Assembly (NCBI RefSeq): GCF_025499465.1
Contig: NZ_JAIMCA010000004.1
Span: 248,001 to 312,000, forward strand
Length of the DNA stretch: 64,000 nucleotides
Direction of reading: 5' to 3'
Source of the DNA: Allobosea sp. BH3
Lineage (GTDB): Bacteria; Pseudomonadota; Alphaproteobacteria; Rhizobiales; Beijerinckiaceae
Of the stretch, positions 24,666 through 34,600 are shown one piece after another. Numbering within the stretch: position 1 is the stretch's first letter; the number at the start of each line of letters is the position of its first letter. The notes under the pieces were generated by a model. That model worked only from the letters and a program-made list of their open reading frames with translations. It searched no databases and was not told the DNA's origin. Made by a program: the position numbers and the translations under genes.

Positions 24666-25819
24666 CGGGTCTGCCCTCCCTGCTGCTGACGCAGTCCCGG
24701 AGCCGCCGGTCGCGCCTGCTGGAGCTGATCGAGCGGCAGATAGGGCACGACGCCCTGGCCCGTCGAGTCGAGGATGATCTTGTCGGTCCCGCCCATCACG
24801 CGTTCCATCGTCTCCAGGAAGAGCCGCTCGCGCGTCACGCCCGGGGCATTCTTGTACTGCTCATAGACCGCGTTGAAGCGGCTCGCCTGACCGCGCGCTT
24901 CGGCAACGGTCTGCTCCTTGAAGGCTTCCGCCGCCTGGACGAGCTGGGCCGCCCGGCCACGGGACTCGGGAACGACCCGGTTCGCATAGGTCTGCGCCTC
25001 GTTGCGCAGGCGCTCCTGGTCGGCGCGCGCCGCCTGGACGTCGCGGAAGGCGTCGATGACCTGCTGCGGCGGATCGACCTTCTGCAGCTGCACGAGGCGG
25101 ATCTGCACGCCGGCATTGTAGCCGTTGAGCGTATCCTGCATCAGCTGGCGCACTTCGGTCTCGATCGCGCCGCGATCGGTGGTGAGCACCGGCTGGATGT
25201 TGCGACGCCCGATGATCTCGCGCATGGCGCTCTCGGCCACGGCCTTCACCGTGCCCGGCGGGTCCTGGATGTTGAAGACGTAGTTCTCCGGCGTGGCGGG
25301 GTCGATCTGCCACTGCACGATGAAATCGATGTCGACGATGTTCTCGTCGCCCGTGAGCATCAGGCTCTCCTCGCCGACATCGGTCTGGCGCGACGTGCGC
25401 ACCGACTCGATCGTGCGGAAGCCGACCTCGGTGGTGATGACGTTGGTCACCTGGGGCTTGATCACGCTGCCGATGGGATAGGGCCAATTCCAGTTGGCGC
25501 CCTCGCCTGTCTTGCCGGCGAACTTGCCGAAGACGACGTTGAGGCCGACCTCGTTCGGCCGCACGAAATAAATGCCGGAGCCGAGCCAGACCAGGATCAG
25601 CGCCAGGATGCCGAGCGCCAGCCCGCGCCCTCCGATATTGCCGCCGGGGACCAGGTTCTTCAGCCTGTCCTGGCTACGCCGCAGGATCTCCTCGAGATCG
25701 GGCGGATTACCGTTGCCTCCGCCTGAGCCACCGCCGCCCCATGGGCCGCCGCCGCCACTGCCTCCGCGCTGACCCCAGGGGCCTCCCCCGCCACCGCCGC
25801 TCTGGTTGCTCCAAGGCAT
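24662..25819 (-). CDS. hflK: FtsH modulator HflK
   Basis: A 385-residue partner of HflC. The N-terminus (MPWSNQSGGGGG) is a long Gly-rich disordered region of about 60 residues, typical of alphaproteobacterial HflK. A single membrane helix (GLALGILALILVWLGSGIYF) follows, then an SPFH domain and coiled coil. A Gln-rich tail ends the protein. The start at 25819 is set by that conserved beginning. It lies downstream of folA with a gap of about 200 bp, so it may have its own promoter. Confidence 0.94.
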   Translation of the reverse strand: MPWSNQSGGGGGGPWGQRGGSGGGGPWGGGGSGGGNGNPPDLEEILRRSQDRLKNLVPGGNIGGRGLALGILALILVWLGSGIYFVRPNEVGLNVVFGKFAGKTGEGANWNWPYPIGSVIKPQVTNVITTEVGFRTIESVRTSRQTDVGEESLMLTGDENIVDIDFIVQWQIDPATPENYVFNIQDPPGTVKAVAESAMREIIGRRNIQPVLTTDRGAIETEVRQLMQDTLNGYNAGVQIRLVQLQKVDPPQQVIDAFRDVQAARADQERLRNEAQTYANRVVPESRGRAAQLVQAAEAFKEQTVAEARGQASRFNAVYEQYKNAPGVTRERLFLETMERVMGGTDKIILDSTGQGVVPYLPLDQLQQARPAAPGLRQQQGGQTR

Positions 25820-26017
25820 TCTCGAGCCGTTCCCTTCCGTTATGTCGCGGCCGAGCCATAGGTGAGGCATGGCCGCTTGTCAGCGCCTTCGAGCGAAGGA
25901 CGCCGGGCTGAATTGGTCATGGGCCATGGATTCGTCAACGGCGCAAGCCGTTCATCGTGAACGGGAAGCGGCGATCAGCCGCGCCTGCGCCGAGTTATGC
26001 GGGCCTGCGCCGAATTC

Positions 26018-26536
26018 TCACGCGCGCCTGCGCCAGGTCACGAAGGTGAAAGGATGCTCGTTGTCGGGGTCGGCCGAGTGGCGCTCGTTTGCTCCGGCCT
26101 GCTCGAAGGCGGAGCGTTCCCAGTCGGGAAAGAGCGCGTCGCCAGGCGGCTTGGCGTGGACCAGCGTCAGTTCCAGCCTGTCGGCCAGTGGCAGCGTCTG
26201 GCGGTAGACGTCAGCGCCTCCGGCCACGGTGACCGAATCCGCCCCATTGGCCGCGGCGATGCGCTGCCCTTCCGCCAGCGCCTCGTCGAGCGAATGAACG
26301 ACTGTTACGCCTTCCGCCGTGAAGCCCGGATCGCGGGTCAGCACGATGGTCTGCCGCCCCGGCAGGGGCTTGCCGATCGAGAGGAAGGTCTTGCGCCCCA
26401 TCAGCACGGGCCGGCCGATGGTCAGGCTGCGGAAGCGGCGCAGATCCGTCTTCAGCCGCCAGATCAGCCGGTTGTCGTCGCCGATCACGCCATTGTCGGC
26501 GACGGCTGCGACCAGAACGATCGGGCGCTTCTCCAT
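26018..26536 (-). CDS. folA: Dihydrofolate reductase
   Basis: Reduces dihydrofolate to tetrahydrofolate with NADPH, regenerating the cofactor that ThyA oxidises. The 172-residue protein has the expected motifs: VAAVADNGVIGDDNRLIW at the N-terminus, GRPVLMGRKTF with the NADPH-binding loop, and VAGGADVYRQTL (the GGxxxY family motif). The catalytic acid is the Asp in the DNRLIW stretch (about residue 20). It starts 4 bp after the GNAT gene and is two genes downstream of thyA. The three are probably one operon. Confidence 0.95.
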   Translation of the reverse strand: MEKRPIVLVAAVADNGVIGDDNRLIWRLKTDLRRFRSLTIGRPVLMGRKTFLSIGKPLPGRQTIVLTRDPGFTAEGVTVVHSLDEALAEGQRIAAANGADSVTVAGGADVYRQTLPLADRLELTLVHAKPPGDALFPDWERSAFEQAGANERHSADPDNEHPFTFVTWRRRA

Positions 26537-26540
26537 CTGT

Positions 26541-27020
26541 TCAACTCCCGCCGAGCCGCCGGAGCGCCTCGCCCTCCAGCCGTTTCACAGTCCACTCGTC
26601 CTGCGCCTGCGCACCGAGCGAACGATAGAAAACGCGCGAGGGCTCGTTCCAGTTCAACACCCACCAGGCCAGCCGCGGCAGGCTCTCGTCGACGCAACGC
26701 TTCGCCAGCCGCGCGATCAGCGCCTTGCCGATGCCCCGCCCGCGTTGGGCGGGCTGGACATAGAGGTCCTCGAGCCAGATGCCGTGGCGGCCGGAGAAGG
26801 TCGAATAGGTGTAGAACCACACCGCGAAGCCGACCGGCTGCCCCTCCCATTCGGCGATGTCGCAGAACACCTTCGGGTCGGGCGAAAACAGCGCCTGCTC
26901 GATCTCCGCCTCGCTCGCGGAAACCTCGTGCAGCAGCTTCTCGTATTCGGCCAGTTCGCGGATGAAGCCGAGCACGAGCCCGGCCTCGCCAGGCCGTGCG
27001 GAGCGGATGGAGAGTGTCAT
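26541..27020 (-). CDS. GNAT family N-acetyltransferase
   Basis: A 159-residue acetyltransferase. The acetyl-CoA binding motif A is clear: [17 protein letters not shown] (about residues 86-102), followed by [16 protein letters not shown] of motif B. The pattern LEDLYVQP and WWVLNWN resembles the spermidine/spermine or diamine acetyltransferase-like subgroup, but the substrate is not assured. Its start overlaps the thyA stop (shared ATGA), and folA starts 4 bp after its stop, so it is embedded in a thyA-folA operon. Confidence 0.88.
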   Translation of the reverse strand: MTLSIRSARPGEAGLVLGFIRELAEYEKLLHEVSASEAEIEQALFSPDPKVFCDIAEWEGQPVGFAVWFYTYSTFSGRHGIWLEDLYVQPAQRGRGIGKALIARLAKRCVDESLPRLAWWVLNWNEPSRVFYRSLGAQAQDEWTVKRLEGEALRRLGGS

Positions 27021-27811
27021 ACGGCGATCGGAGCCTTGATGCCGGGATGCGGATCGTAATCCGTGATCGTCACGTCCTCGAACTGGAAATCCTCCAGCCG
27101 CGTCACCGCCGGGTTCAGCGTGAGCTTCGGCAGCGCGCGCGGCTCGCGCGAAAGCTGCAGCCGCGTCTGGTCGAGATGGTTCACATAGAGGTGGGTGTCG
27201 CCGAAGGAATGCACGAAATCCCCGACGCCCAGGCCCGTGACCTGCGCCACCATATGGGTCAGCAGCGCATAGCTCGCGATGTTGAACGGCACGCCGAGGA
27301 AGACATCCGCCGAGCGCTGGTAGAGCTGGCAGGAGAGCTTCCCATCCGCCACGAAGAACTGGAACAGGCAGTGGCAGGGCGCCAGCGCCATCTTCGGGAT
27401 ATCGGCCGGGTTCCAGGCCGAGACGATAAGGCGGCGTGAATCCGGGTTGCGCCGGATCTCGTTCACCACCCAGGCGATCTGGTCGATCACCTGTCCGTCC
27501 GGCGCAGCCCATGAGCGCCACTGCCGGCCGTAGACGGGGCCGAGATCGCCGTTCTCGTCCGCCCATTCGTCCCAGATGGTGACGCCGTTTTCCTGCAGGT
27601 AGCGGACATTGGTGTCGCCGCGCAGGAACCAGATCAGCTCATGGATGATCGAGCGCAGATGCAGCTTCTTCGTCGTGACCAGCGGGAAGCCCTGCGAAAG
27701 GTCGAAACGCATCTGGTGGCCGAAGACGGCGAGCGTGCCGGTTCTGGTGCGGTCCTCCTTGCGGACGCCCTCGGTCAGGACGCGTTGGAGCAGGTCTTGG
27801 TACTGGCGCAT
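27017..27811 (-). CDS. thyA: Thymidylate synthase
   Basis: Methylates dUMP to dTMP with methylenetetrahydrofolate, yielding dihydrofolate. The 264-residue protein has the standard ThyA length. The catalytic Cys is in [13 protein letters not shown] (about residue 146). The dUMP-binding Arg sits in [10 protein letters not shown], and the [17 protein letters not shown] motif is complete. The start at 27811 (MRQYQDLLQ) matches the family beginning; the longer frame is spurious. It heads the thyA-GNAT-folA group. Confidence 0.97.
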   Translation of the reverse strand: MRQYQDLLQRVLTEGVRKEDRTRTGTLAVFGHQMRFDLSQGFPLVTTKKLHLRSIIHELIWFLRGDTNVRYLQENGVTIWDEWADENGDLGPVYGRQWRSWAAPDGQVIDQIAWVVNEIRRNPDSRRLIVSAWNPADIPKMALAPCHCLFQFFVADGKLSCQLYQRSADVFLGVPFNIASYALLTHMVAQVTGLGVGDFVHSFGDTHLYVNHLDQTRLQLSREPRALPKLTLNPAVTRLEDFQFEDVTITDYDPHPGIKAPIAV

Positions 27812-27999
27812 GTCGAATCTCTGGAGAGCGGGCGAGCATAGCCGCTCGCGGCCCGGCTCGCCCACCCCGGCTGCGGGGCTTCCCCAACTTTGCGGGGGTG
27901 CCGCGACAGCTTCCGGCGGGAACCTGCCCGTTGCCGCGCCCGTTCTTCCCCAAACACACCATTCGAGCAGAACACACAATTCGAGAAGGAGAGGCAGAG

Positions 28000-28308
28000 A
28001 TGCTTTCGCGACGCTCCACGATGCTGGCCGCACTGGCCACATGCGCAATCCCGGCGCTGGCCTCGGCTCAGTCCCCCGAGACGCCCAAGCCTTCAGACCG
28101 GATGATTTCGAAGGACGATGCGCGTCGAATCGCCAATAAGCACGGCATGGCCCGCGTCGAGGACATGACCTTCGATGACGGCCACTGGAAGGTCGAAGGC
28201 CGCGACGCCACCGGCGCCGTCATCCAGATCAATCTGCGCGGCAGCGACGGGACCGTGATGCGGCTGGAACGCGAACGGCCCGCCTCCGCCAAGGCCGATC
28301 GGAGCTGA
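28000..28308 (+). CDS. Exported PepSY-like protein A
   Basis: A 102-residue protein with a Sec signal peptide ([18 protein letters not shown]). A single PepSY-like unit follows ([20 protein letters not shown] then [17 protein letters not shown]). PepSY units are small periplasmic domains that often inhibit proteases or bind metals or cell wall; the role here is unknown. A strong GAAGGAGAGG site precedes the ATG. A shorter protein of the same plan is encoded about 100 bp downstream, suggesting an ancient duplication. Confidence 0.72.
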   Translation: MLSRRSTMLAALATCAIPALASAQSPETPKPSDRMISKDDARRIANKHGMARVEDMTFDDGHWKVEGRDATGAVIQINLRGSDGTVMRLERERPASAKADRS

Positions 28309-28404
28309 AACTCACGCGATCGCGACTTGCCGTGACCGCCCGCATCCGCAAACCCGCCTCAATCGGGACCGCTCATGGCGGCCCGATCGACGCGGGATAC
28401 GCCG

Positions 28405-28677
28405 ATGCGAATGACAAGAAGAACGATCTGCCTCCTCGCGGCCCTTGGCCTGAGCGGATTCGCCGCCGGACCGGCCCGCGCCAGCAAGGCGAAAATCCGA
28501 GAAACCATTGCAATCATCTCCGAGAGCCAGGCTCGCTCCATCGCCTGGAGCGCTGGCCTGGTCCATGTCGAGGAGATCCTGCGATACGGCGACCGCTGGG
28601 AGATCGCCGGCCGCAGCGCCGACCATGACGAAATGATGCTCGATATCGACATCAGAAATGGTCGTATTCTCGACTGA
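28405..28677 (+). CDS. Exported PepSY-like protein B
   Basis: A roughly 90-residue protein with a signal peptide (TICLLAALGLSGFAAGPARA). The remaining unit has the pattern ISESQARSIAWSAGLVHVEE then WEIAGRSADHDEMMLDIDI, similar in plan to protein A just upstream. The start is uncertain (ATG at 28405, or 28411). Function unknown. The two may be a cotranscribed pair of periplasmic proteins. Confidence 0.62.
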   Translation: MRMTRRTICLLAALGLSGFAAGPARASKAKIRETIAIISESQARSIAWSAGLVHVEEILRYGDRWEIAGRSADHDEMMLDIDIRNGRILD

Positions 28678-28752
28678 GGCGGGAAAACCGCACATCCTGT
28701 CGAAATCCGCGCTACGCTCTTTCCCCGCGCCCACGCTCGCCCTATATTCCCT

Positions 28753-29075
28753 GTGCCGCTCGCAAGAACGGCTATGGCGATAAACGGATCTCGAAATAAG
28801 CCTTTCGGACCCGGGGGCAGTACCCGGCGCCTCCACCAAAGCCCTGTGAAAGCAGAGTTTTGGCGGGGGCGAAACAGGATCGACGAGGGTGTAAAGGTTA
28901 TCCCTTTGCTCGGCATGGTTCCGCCGTTATCGGGCCAAAGCATAGTTGCCAACGACAACAATGCTCGGGTTGCTGTCGCCGCGTAAGCGGTGCTGGTTCC
29001 CAAACCAAAGCCCTTGCGTTTAGCCGCGTAAGGCGGGGCTCGGAGGCGCCTGGCAACAGAAGCCTCCACTTTCTT
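28753..29075 (+). ncRNA. ssrA: Transfer-messenger RNA, circularly permuted two-piece form
   Basis: The gene is permuted: the acceptor piece, ending CGCCTCCACCA at 28838, comes first. The coding piece, starting GGGGGCG at 28865, comes after a 26-base spacer that is processed out. GGGGGCG (28865-28871) pairs with CGCCTCC (28828-28834) to form the acceptor stem, including the G3-U pair that marks alanine tRNAs. A T-arm (stem CCGGG/CCCGG around GGCAGTA) is at about 28811-28827. The tag reading frame runs 28948-28983 (ANDNNARVAVAA, then TAA). Hairpins, including GGAGGC/GCCTCC near 29040-29070, close the coding piece. The outer ends are approximate. The short open frame across it is not a protein gene. 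Confidence 0.93.
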
Positions 29076-29127
29076 CTCAGCATGCCGGCTCTTCCCGCCG
29101 GAGCAACAAGCGGAACACGTCGACCCG

Positions 29128-29730
29128 ATGTCCAAGGATGTGCTGCGTTACGATCTGATGGTGCAGGAGGCGCTGAAGGGCGTCGTCCGCAAGATCCTGG
29201 CGGAGGCGGCACGGGACGGACTGCCGGGCGAGCACCATTTCTACGTCACCTTCCGAACGGGGGCTCCGGGCGTGCGCCTGTCGCAGCGCCTGCGGGAGAA
29301 GCATCCGGACGAGATGACGATCGTCCTGCAGCATCAGTTCTGGGACCTGAATGTCTCCGACCACTCCTTCGAGGTCGGGCTCTCCTTCTCCGGCGTGCCG
29401 GAGCGCCTGCTCGTGCCCTTCGACGCGCTGACGACCTTCTTCGACCCCTCCGTCCAGTTCGGCCTGAAGTTCGAGACCCAGGGCGAGCCGGAGGGAGCGT
29501 CGGAAGCGACCGAGGCCGAGGAGCCCCCGGCGGCGGCGCCCACCCCCGTTCCGGCAAAGGTTGTCCCGGCTGGAAAGGTCGTCCCGGCTGGCGTGCCGGC
29601 GCTGAAATCCCGCACGCCCGCAGCCGAGACCGCCGAGAAGGATGGCGATTCGGCCCCTGCCCCGGAGGCCGAGGATGCGGCCAAGGGCGCCGAGGTCGTC
29701 AGCCTCGATGCCTTCCGCAAGAAGACCTAG
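29128..29730 (+). CDS. sspB: ClpXP adaptor SspB (alphaproteobacterial type)
   Basis: Delivers ssrA-tagged proteins to the ClpXP protease. The 200-residue protein has the SspB fold in the first 130 residues (LRYDLMVQEALKGVVRKIL, HFYVTFRTGAPGVRLS, MTIVLQHQFWDLNV). A long Pro/Ala/Glu linker follows. The conserved C-terminal tail VVSLDAFRKK is the ClpX-docking motif. The gene lies directly after ssrA, whose tag it recognises, and just before fumC. It appears complete. Confidence 0.92.
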   Translation: MSKDVLRYDLMVQEALKGVVRKILAEAARDGLPGEHHFYVTFRTGAPGVRLSQRLREKHPDEMTIVLQHQFWDLNVSDHSFEVGLSFSGVPERLLVPFDALTTFFDPSVQFGLKFETQGEPEGASEATEAEEPPAAAPTPVPAKVVPAGKVVPAGVPALKSRTPAAETAEKDGDSAPAPEAEDAAKGAEVVSLDAFRKKT

Positions 29731-29745
29731 AGCCCGGATCCTCCA

Positions 29746-31140
29746 ATGACCGAGACGCGCACCGAAACCGATTCCTTCGGCCCCATCGCCGTGCCGGCGG
29801 ATCGATATTGGGGTGCGCAGACGCAGCGCTCTCTTGAGAACTTCAGGATCGGCAGCGAGAGCGAGCGCCTGCCATTGCCGCTGGTCCATGCGCTGGTACT
29901 GGTCAAGAAGGCCGCGGCCCATGTCAACGCCCGGCTCGGCCTGCTCGACCAGCGTGTCGCCGGCGCGATCGGCCAGGCGGCTGACGAAGCGCTCGCCGGC
30001 AAGTTCGACGGGCATTTCCCGCTCGTGGTCTGGCAGACCGGCTCCGGCACCCAGTCGAACATGAATGCCAACGAGGTGCTGGCGAACCGGGCGAACGAGT
30101 TGCTCGGCGCGCCCCTCGGAGCCAAGACGCCGGTCCATCCCAACGACCACGTCAATCGCGGCCAATCCTCGAACGATTCCTTCCCCACCGCGATGCATAT
30201 CGCCGCGTCGCTTGAGATCGCCCGCAGGCTGCTGCCCGCCCTGCGCAGTCTCGAGAAGGCGCTCGACGACAAGGCGAAGGCCTTCAAGGACCTCGTCAAG
30301 ATCGGACGCACGCACCTGCAGGACGCGACCCCCGTCACGCTCGGGCAGGAATTCTCGGGCTACGTCATGCAGGTTCGCCTCGGCATCGGCCGGATCGAGG
30401 CGATGCTCGGCGGGCTCCATGCGCTGGCTCAGGGCGGCACCGCGGTCGGCACCGGCCTCAACGCCCACCCGGACTTCGCCGTCGCCTTCGCCAAGGAGGT
30501 CGCGACGCTGACCGGCCTGCCCTTCCGCACGGCCGAGAACAAGTTCGAGGCGCTGGCGAGCCACGGCGCGCTCGCTGCCGCCCATGGTGCGCTCGCTGCG
30601 CTGGCCTCCGACCTGTTCAAGATCGCCAACGACATCCGCCTGATGGGCTCCGGCCCGCGCTCCGGCCTCGGCGAGATCAGCCTGCCGGAGAACGAGCCCG
30701 GCTCCTCGATCATGCCCGGCAAGGTCAACCCGACCCAGGCCGAGGCGCTGACGATGGTCGCGACGCAGGTCCACGGCAATCAGGCCACGATCGGTTTCGC
30801 CGCCTCGCAGGGTCACTTCGAGCTCAACGTCTTCAAGCCGGTGATCGCGGCCGCATTCCTTCAGTCCGTGCGGCTTCTGGCCGATGCGGCCGACAGCTTC
30901 CGCACCAACTGCGTCGAGGGCATCGAGGCCAACGAGGCGCAGCTCAAGGACCTGCTCTCGCGCTCCCTGATGCTGGTGACGGCGCTGGCCCCCGCGATCG
31001 GCTACGACAAGGCAGCGGGCATCGCCAAGGCCGCGCATCACAACGGCACCACGCTGCGCGAGGAAGCGCTCAGGGCCGGCGTCGCGGCCGATCTCTTCGA
31101 CCAGACGGTCAGGCCCGAGCTTATGCTCGGCCCGGCCTGA
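29746..31140 (+). CDS. fumC: Class II fumarate hydratase
   Basis: Interconverts fumarate and malate in the TCA cycle, as a heat-stable iron-independent tetramer. The 464-residue protein has the family signature [15 protein letters not shown] (about residue 318), the [14 protein letters not shown] segment near residue 98 and the [20 protein letters not shown] segment near 130-150. All are intact. It starts 15 bp after sspB and is followed at once by a DUF4169 and a ribbon-helix-helix gene; the four may be cotranscribed. Confidence 0.96.
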   Translation: MTETRTETDSFGPIAVPADRYWGAQTQRSLENFRIGSESERLPLPLVHALVLVKKAAAHVNARLGLLDQRVAGAIGQAADEALAGKFDGHFPLVVWQTGSGTQSNMNANEVLANRANELLGAPLGAKTPVHPNDHVNRGQSSNDSFPTAMHIAASLEIARRLLPALRSLEKALDDKAKAFKDLVKIGRTHLQDATPVTLGQEFSGYVMQVRLGIGRIEAMLGGLHALAQGGTAVGTGLNAHPDFAVAFAKEVATLTGLPFRTAENKFEALASHGALAAAHGALAALASDLFKIANDIRLMGSGPRSGLGEISLPENEPGSSIMPGKVNPTQAEALTMVATQVHGNQATIGFAASQGHFELNVFKPVIAAAFLQSVRLLADAADSFRTNCVEGIEANEAQLKDLLSRSLMLVTALAPAIGYDKAAGIAKAAHHNGTTLREEALRAGVAADLFDQTVRPELMLGPA

Positions 31141-31156
31141 CGAACGGGAACGCGCG

Positions 31157-31351
31157 ATGGCCGAGATCGTCAACCTCCGCCAGTTCCGCAAGCAGAAGGC
31201 GCGCGTGGAGGCCGGGAAGACGGCCGAGCAGAACCGCATCGAGTTCGGCCGCACCAAGGCCGAGCGCAAACTCACGCAGGACGAGCGCGACAAGGCCGCC
31301 CGCCATATCGAGCGCCACAAGCTCGACCGCGATGAGCCGGAGCCGGCATGA
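31157..31351 (+). CDS. DUF4169 family protein
   Basis: A 64-residue, very charged protein starting MAEIVNLRQFRKQKARVEAG, the DUF4169 pattern, and ending in a Lys/Arg/Glu-rich helix. It is probably helical and has no signal or membrane segment. The family is small, of unknown function and common in Hyphomicrobiales. Its stop overlaps the start of the next gene (ATGA), so the two are translationally coupled, a stable pair after fumC. Confidence 0.8.
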   Translation: MAEIVNLRQFRKQKARVEAGKTAEQNRIEFGRTKAERKLTQDERDKAARHIERHKLDRDEPEPA

Positions 31352-31566
31352 AGCCGGAGCGCAAGCGCTCGCTCAGCATCGCCGGCCACAGGACCAGCAT
31401 CTCGCTGGAGGACGCCTTCTGGGAAGCCCTGAAGGAGATTGCGGCCGAAGAAGGCCGCTCGGTCTCCGCTCTGATCGTCGAGGTCGATTCCGGGCGCGGC
31501 GAAATCAACCTCTCCGCTGCCCTGCGGCTGCACGCATTGGCGCATTATCGCGAGCGGGCGAAGTAA
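31348..31566 (+). CDS. Ribbon-helix-helix domain protein
   Basis: A 72-residue protein. The central segment HRTSISLEDAFWEALKEIAAE followed by SVSALIVEVD matches the ribbon-helix-helix DNA-binding fold used by small repressors and antitoxins. No toxin gene is adjacent; the partner is the DUF4169 protein, whose gene overlaps its start by 4 bp. It may bind DNA as a dimer. The target is unknown. Confidence 0.78.
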   Translation: MKPERKRSLSIAGHRTSISLEDAFWEALKEIAAEEGRSVSALIVEVDSGRGEINLSAALRLHALAHYRERAK

Positions 31567-31632
31567 ACGAATAGCTAAAAATCAGCGCAAACAAAAGGTT
31601 AACACCAGATCCTGATTCAGATTGCGAAGCAC

Positions 31633-31681
31633 TTGAATCAGTTTCGCAAGCCGTTGAATCGGCCCGCGAGCCCGTTGAATC
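31633..31681. repeat. Three TTGAATC units at exact 21-bp spacing
   Basis: TTGAATC begins at 31633, 31654 and 31675, preceded each time by a variant of GCGAAGC/GCAAGCC/GCGAGCC. The third copy runs into the stop codon of the AsmA gene. A similar unit (CGCAAGGCGTTGAATCA) lies near 11026-11042. Confidence 0.6.
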
Positions 31682-34600
31682 AGTTCGGCAGCGCGCTGCG
31701 CGAGAAGGGCCGCGGCACCGGCTCGATCTGAAGCGGCGGCGGCAGCGGCGGAGCGGTGTTGCGCGCTGGCGCCGGCTGCTGCCGGAACCCCTCGGGCGAA
31801 GGCGCTGGCGGCGCACTGGGCAGGACGAGCGGCCCCGGCTGCTGCGCCGCAGCCCGCTCGGCGGCGGCGCGCGCGCGTTCCTCCGCCTCGACACGGCGGC
31901 GGATCTCCTGCTCCATCCGCACCAGTTCGGCGCGCTTGGCCTCCTCGGCCCGCTTCTCGTCCGCGAGCCGCCGTTCCTCTTCCAGGCGACGGGCCTCTTC
32001 CGCACGCTTCAGTTCGGCGAGGCGGCGCTCTTCCTCCACCCTCAGGAACTCGTTGAGCTTGCGCTCGTTCTCGCGCATCTCGCGCTCGGCCCTGAGCCGG
32101 CGCGCATGGGTGGCCCGCTCGCGGGCATCGGCCTCAAAGGCCTCGACCCGCTCGATCTCCCGCGCCAGGGCCCGCGCCGCCACCGTGTTGGAAAGCGCGC
32201 TGACATCGCTCTCGCGACGCAAGGAGCCGAGCGGCCCGCGCCAGGCGATCCCGATCTGCGGCGCATCGCCCGGCCAGCCCTTGGGCATCGGCCCCAGCGG
32301 CCTCAGGGCAAGCCTCAGATCGGCATTCAGGGCACGCAGATCGACGATGCCGCTCACCTCGGTCCGCATGCCGCTGCGCTCGAAGCTGAAGGGCTGGAGC
32401 CGGATCAGCCCACCCGCGAGCGTGAAAGGAAGGGTTACCTCGCCGAGCGCCCAGGCATCGCGTTCGAGCGCGGCGTTGAGCCTGTCCTGCAGCCGCGCCG
32501 TCTCGCTCTCGGAAGCGTCCTCGCCGGTGCCGGCGATGACCAGCGCATAGGCGGCCGGGTCTAAGCGGGCGAGCCGCGTGCCCGTCGTCGAAAGGCTGCC
32601 GGCACCGCTCAAGCCAGCGATCAACCGCGCCGGTGTCTCGCCGGAGCCGCCGAACTCGATCCGCCCCGAAGCCTTGCCGCCAACCGCGCCGCGCGTCAGC
32701 TCGCTCAGATCGATGGCAGTGAGATCGAGCCGTCCAGTGAGCTGGGCGAGCCCGCTGTCGCGCCGCAAGCCCAGCCTCCCCGCGACCTGCCCGCCGCCAT
32801 AGGCGCCCGCGACATCCTCGACCCTGAGCCCATCCATGTCGGATTTGAGCGAGAAGCGCGCATTGCGCAGCACCCCGCCATCGAAGGCGGTCAGCGCGCC
32901 GGCCTCGACCGCAACCTCTAGATCGGGAAGCTCCGTGACGCGCCCGAACCGGCTCGTCGACCAGGTTGAGCCCGCCGTCGGCGCCGCGCCACCGAGCGCG
33001 GCGGCCATGAGCAGGCGCAGATCGGCCGTGGGAACCGCGAAACGCCCTGTATAGCGCCCCTCGCGCGGCAGTATGAGCGAGCCGCTGGCGGAGAGGCCGC
33101 CGAGATGGGCAGAGATGGCGTCGAGCTTCACCGCCTCGCCCGTCATGTCGAGGCGCGCATGAGCGTCGAGCACGCCGTCGGGCAATAGCCGCACCGGGCC
33201 TTCGGGGAGGATCTGGCCCGGCCCGTCCGCCTGCAACGAGACCTGCGGCCCGCCGGCCCCGTCCTCCACGATGAGCGAAAGCCCCGGCCCCGCCAGTGAG
33301 CCCACGATGCGGCCCTTTGCGAGATCGAGCGTCAGCCGCCCCGGCCCGCCCTGCAATGGCGCAGGCATTCCCAGCGCCGTGAAGGCCTGCCGCCGGTCCC
33401 CGAGATCGAAGCCGAGCGTCGCGCGGCTCCAATTGCCGGCGCGGTCGACCAGCCCGTCGACTGAGAGCTTGCCGGCCGCGGCCGTGCCTTCGGCCGTGAG
33501 CCCCGTCTCGCCGGAAGCCGCCCGCGTCAGGCGGAAGCCGGCATCGAGCCGCGCCAGCCCGTCGCCGGTCCGCGTCAGCGCCTGCGTAACGATCTCGGGC
33601 AGCAGAGGCCCGGCAAGCGCCGTCAGCGTCTCGATGCGCGGCGCGCGCACCCGGCCCGAAATCTCCCCGCCCTCGGCCAGAAGCGCGCCCGCGCCGGTGA
33701 CGTTGACCCCGCCGAAACCCTCGACGGAAAGCCGGCTCAACCGCCAGACATCCCCCTCGCTGCGGATGTCGAGCCGGGCCGAGCCCGGCGGCACATTGCG
33801 GAAACGGGCGTCGGCCAGGGTGAGATCGAGAGCGATGTCCCGCTGCCGGACCAACCCTGTGAAACTCTTGCCCGGCGGCAGCGTATCGAGGGAAAGCCCG
33901 CTCACCGTGGCCTTGGCCGTCAGCCGCGCCGGCAGAAGCTCGCCCGAAGCATCGAGCCGAAGCCCCGACGAGCCGGCGACCAGCAGGCGCTGGAAGGCGA
34001 TGCGCCCGGCCGCCCAGCTCCCCGTCGCATCGGCATCGATCCGCCCGAGCGCGGCGACGAAATCGGCCAGCGCAGGGTCGAGCCCGGCGCGCGCCAGCAC
34101 CAATGCGACCCGCCGCGCATCGTCGGCCTTGAGGTTCAGCCGGCCCGACGCTCCCTCGGGGCCGAGATGGCCGCTCGCCCCCACCAGCGCGCCGGCGACA
34201 CGGACAGAGGCAGAGGCATCGCTCAGACCTGCATCGTGCAGCCGCCCGCGCAGCGCGAGCCCGGAGAAGTCCTCGCCGCGCCAGATCACCTGGTCCAGGT
34301 CGAGCCCGATATCGAAGGCGCCTGGCAGGCCGTGCAGCGCGCGTTCGGCACCAGGCCGCTCGGCCAGCGCCGTCGCCAGCGCATCGGCGTCGAGCCGGCG
34401 TGCGCGCAGGGCGAGCGAACCCGTGCCGGTCCCGGGCATGAATTGCCCCTCGCCCTCCAGCCGCGCCGCGCCGCCCGCAAGGTCGAGCGTGAGCCCGGCA
34501 AGGTCGAGCTGACGGCTGCCGCCCTTGACCCTGCCCGAGAGCGCCACCGCGCCGCCCGGCGACAGCGTGAACGAGCCGTCGAGCTGCGCCCCGAAGCCGC

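Noticed and set aside
28753..28986. 77-codon open frame ending ANDNNARVAVAA
   Set aside because: It crosses the tmRNA acceptor stem and spacer; the last 12 codons are the ssrA tag, not a protein gene.
29077..31545. 822-codon open frame on the minus strand
   Set aside because: It is a mirror of sspB, fumC and the small genes after it, which carry clear family motifs; GC-rich third positions create such long false frames.
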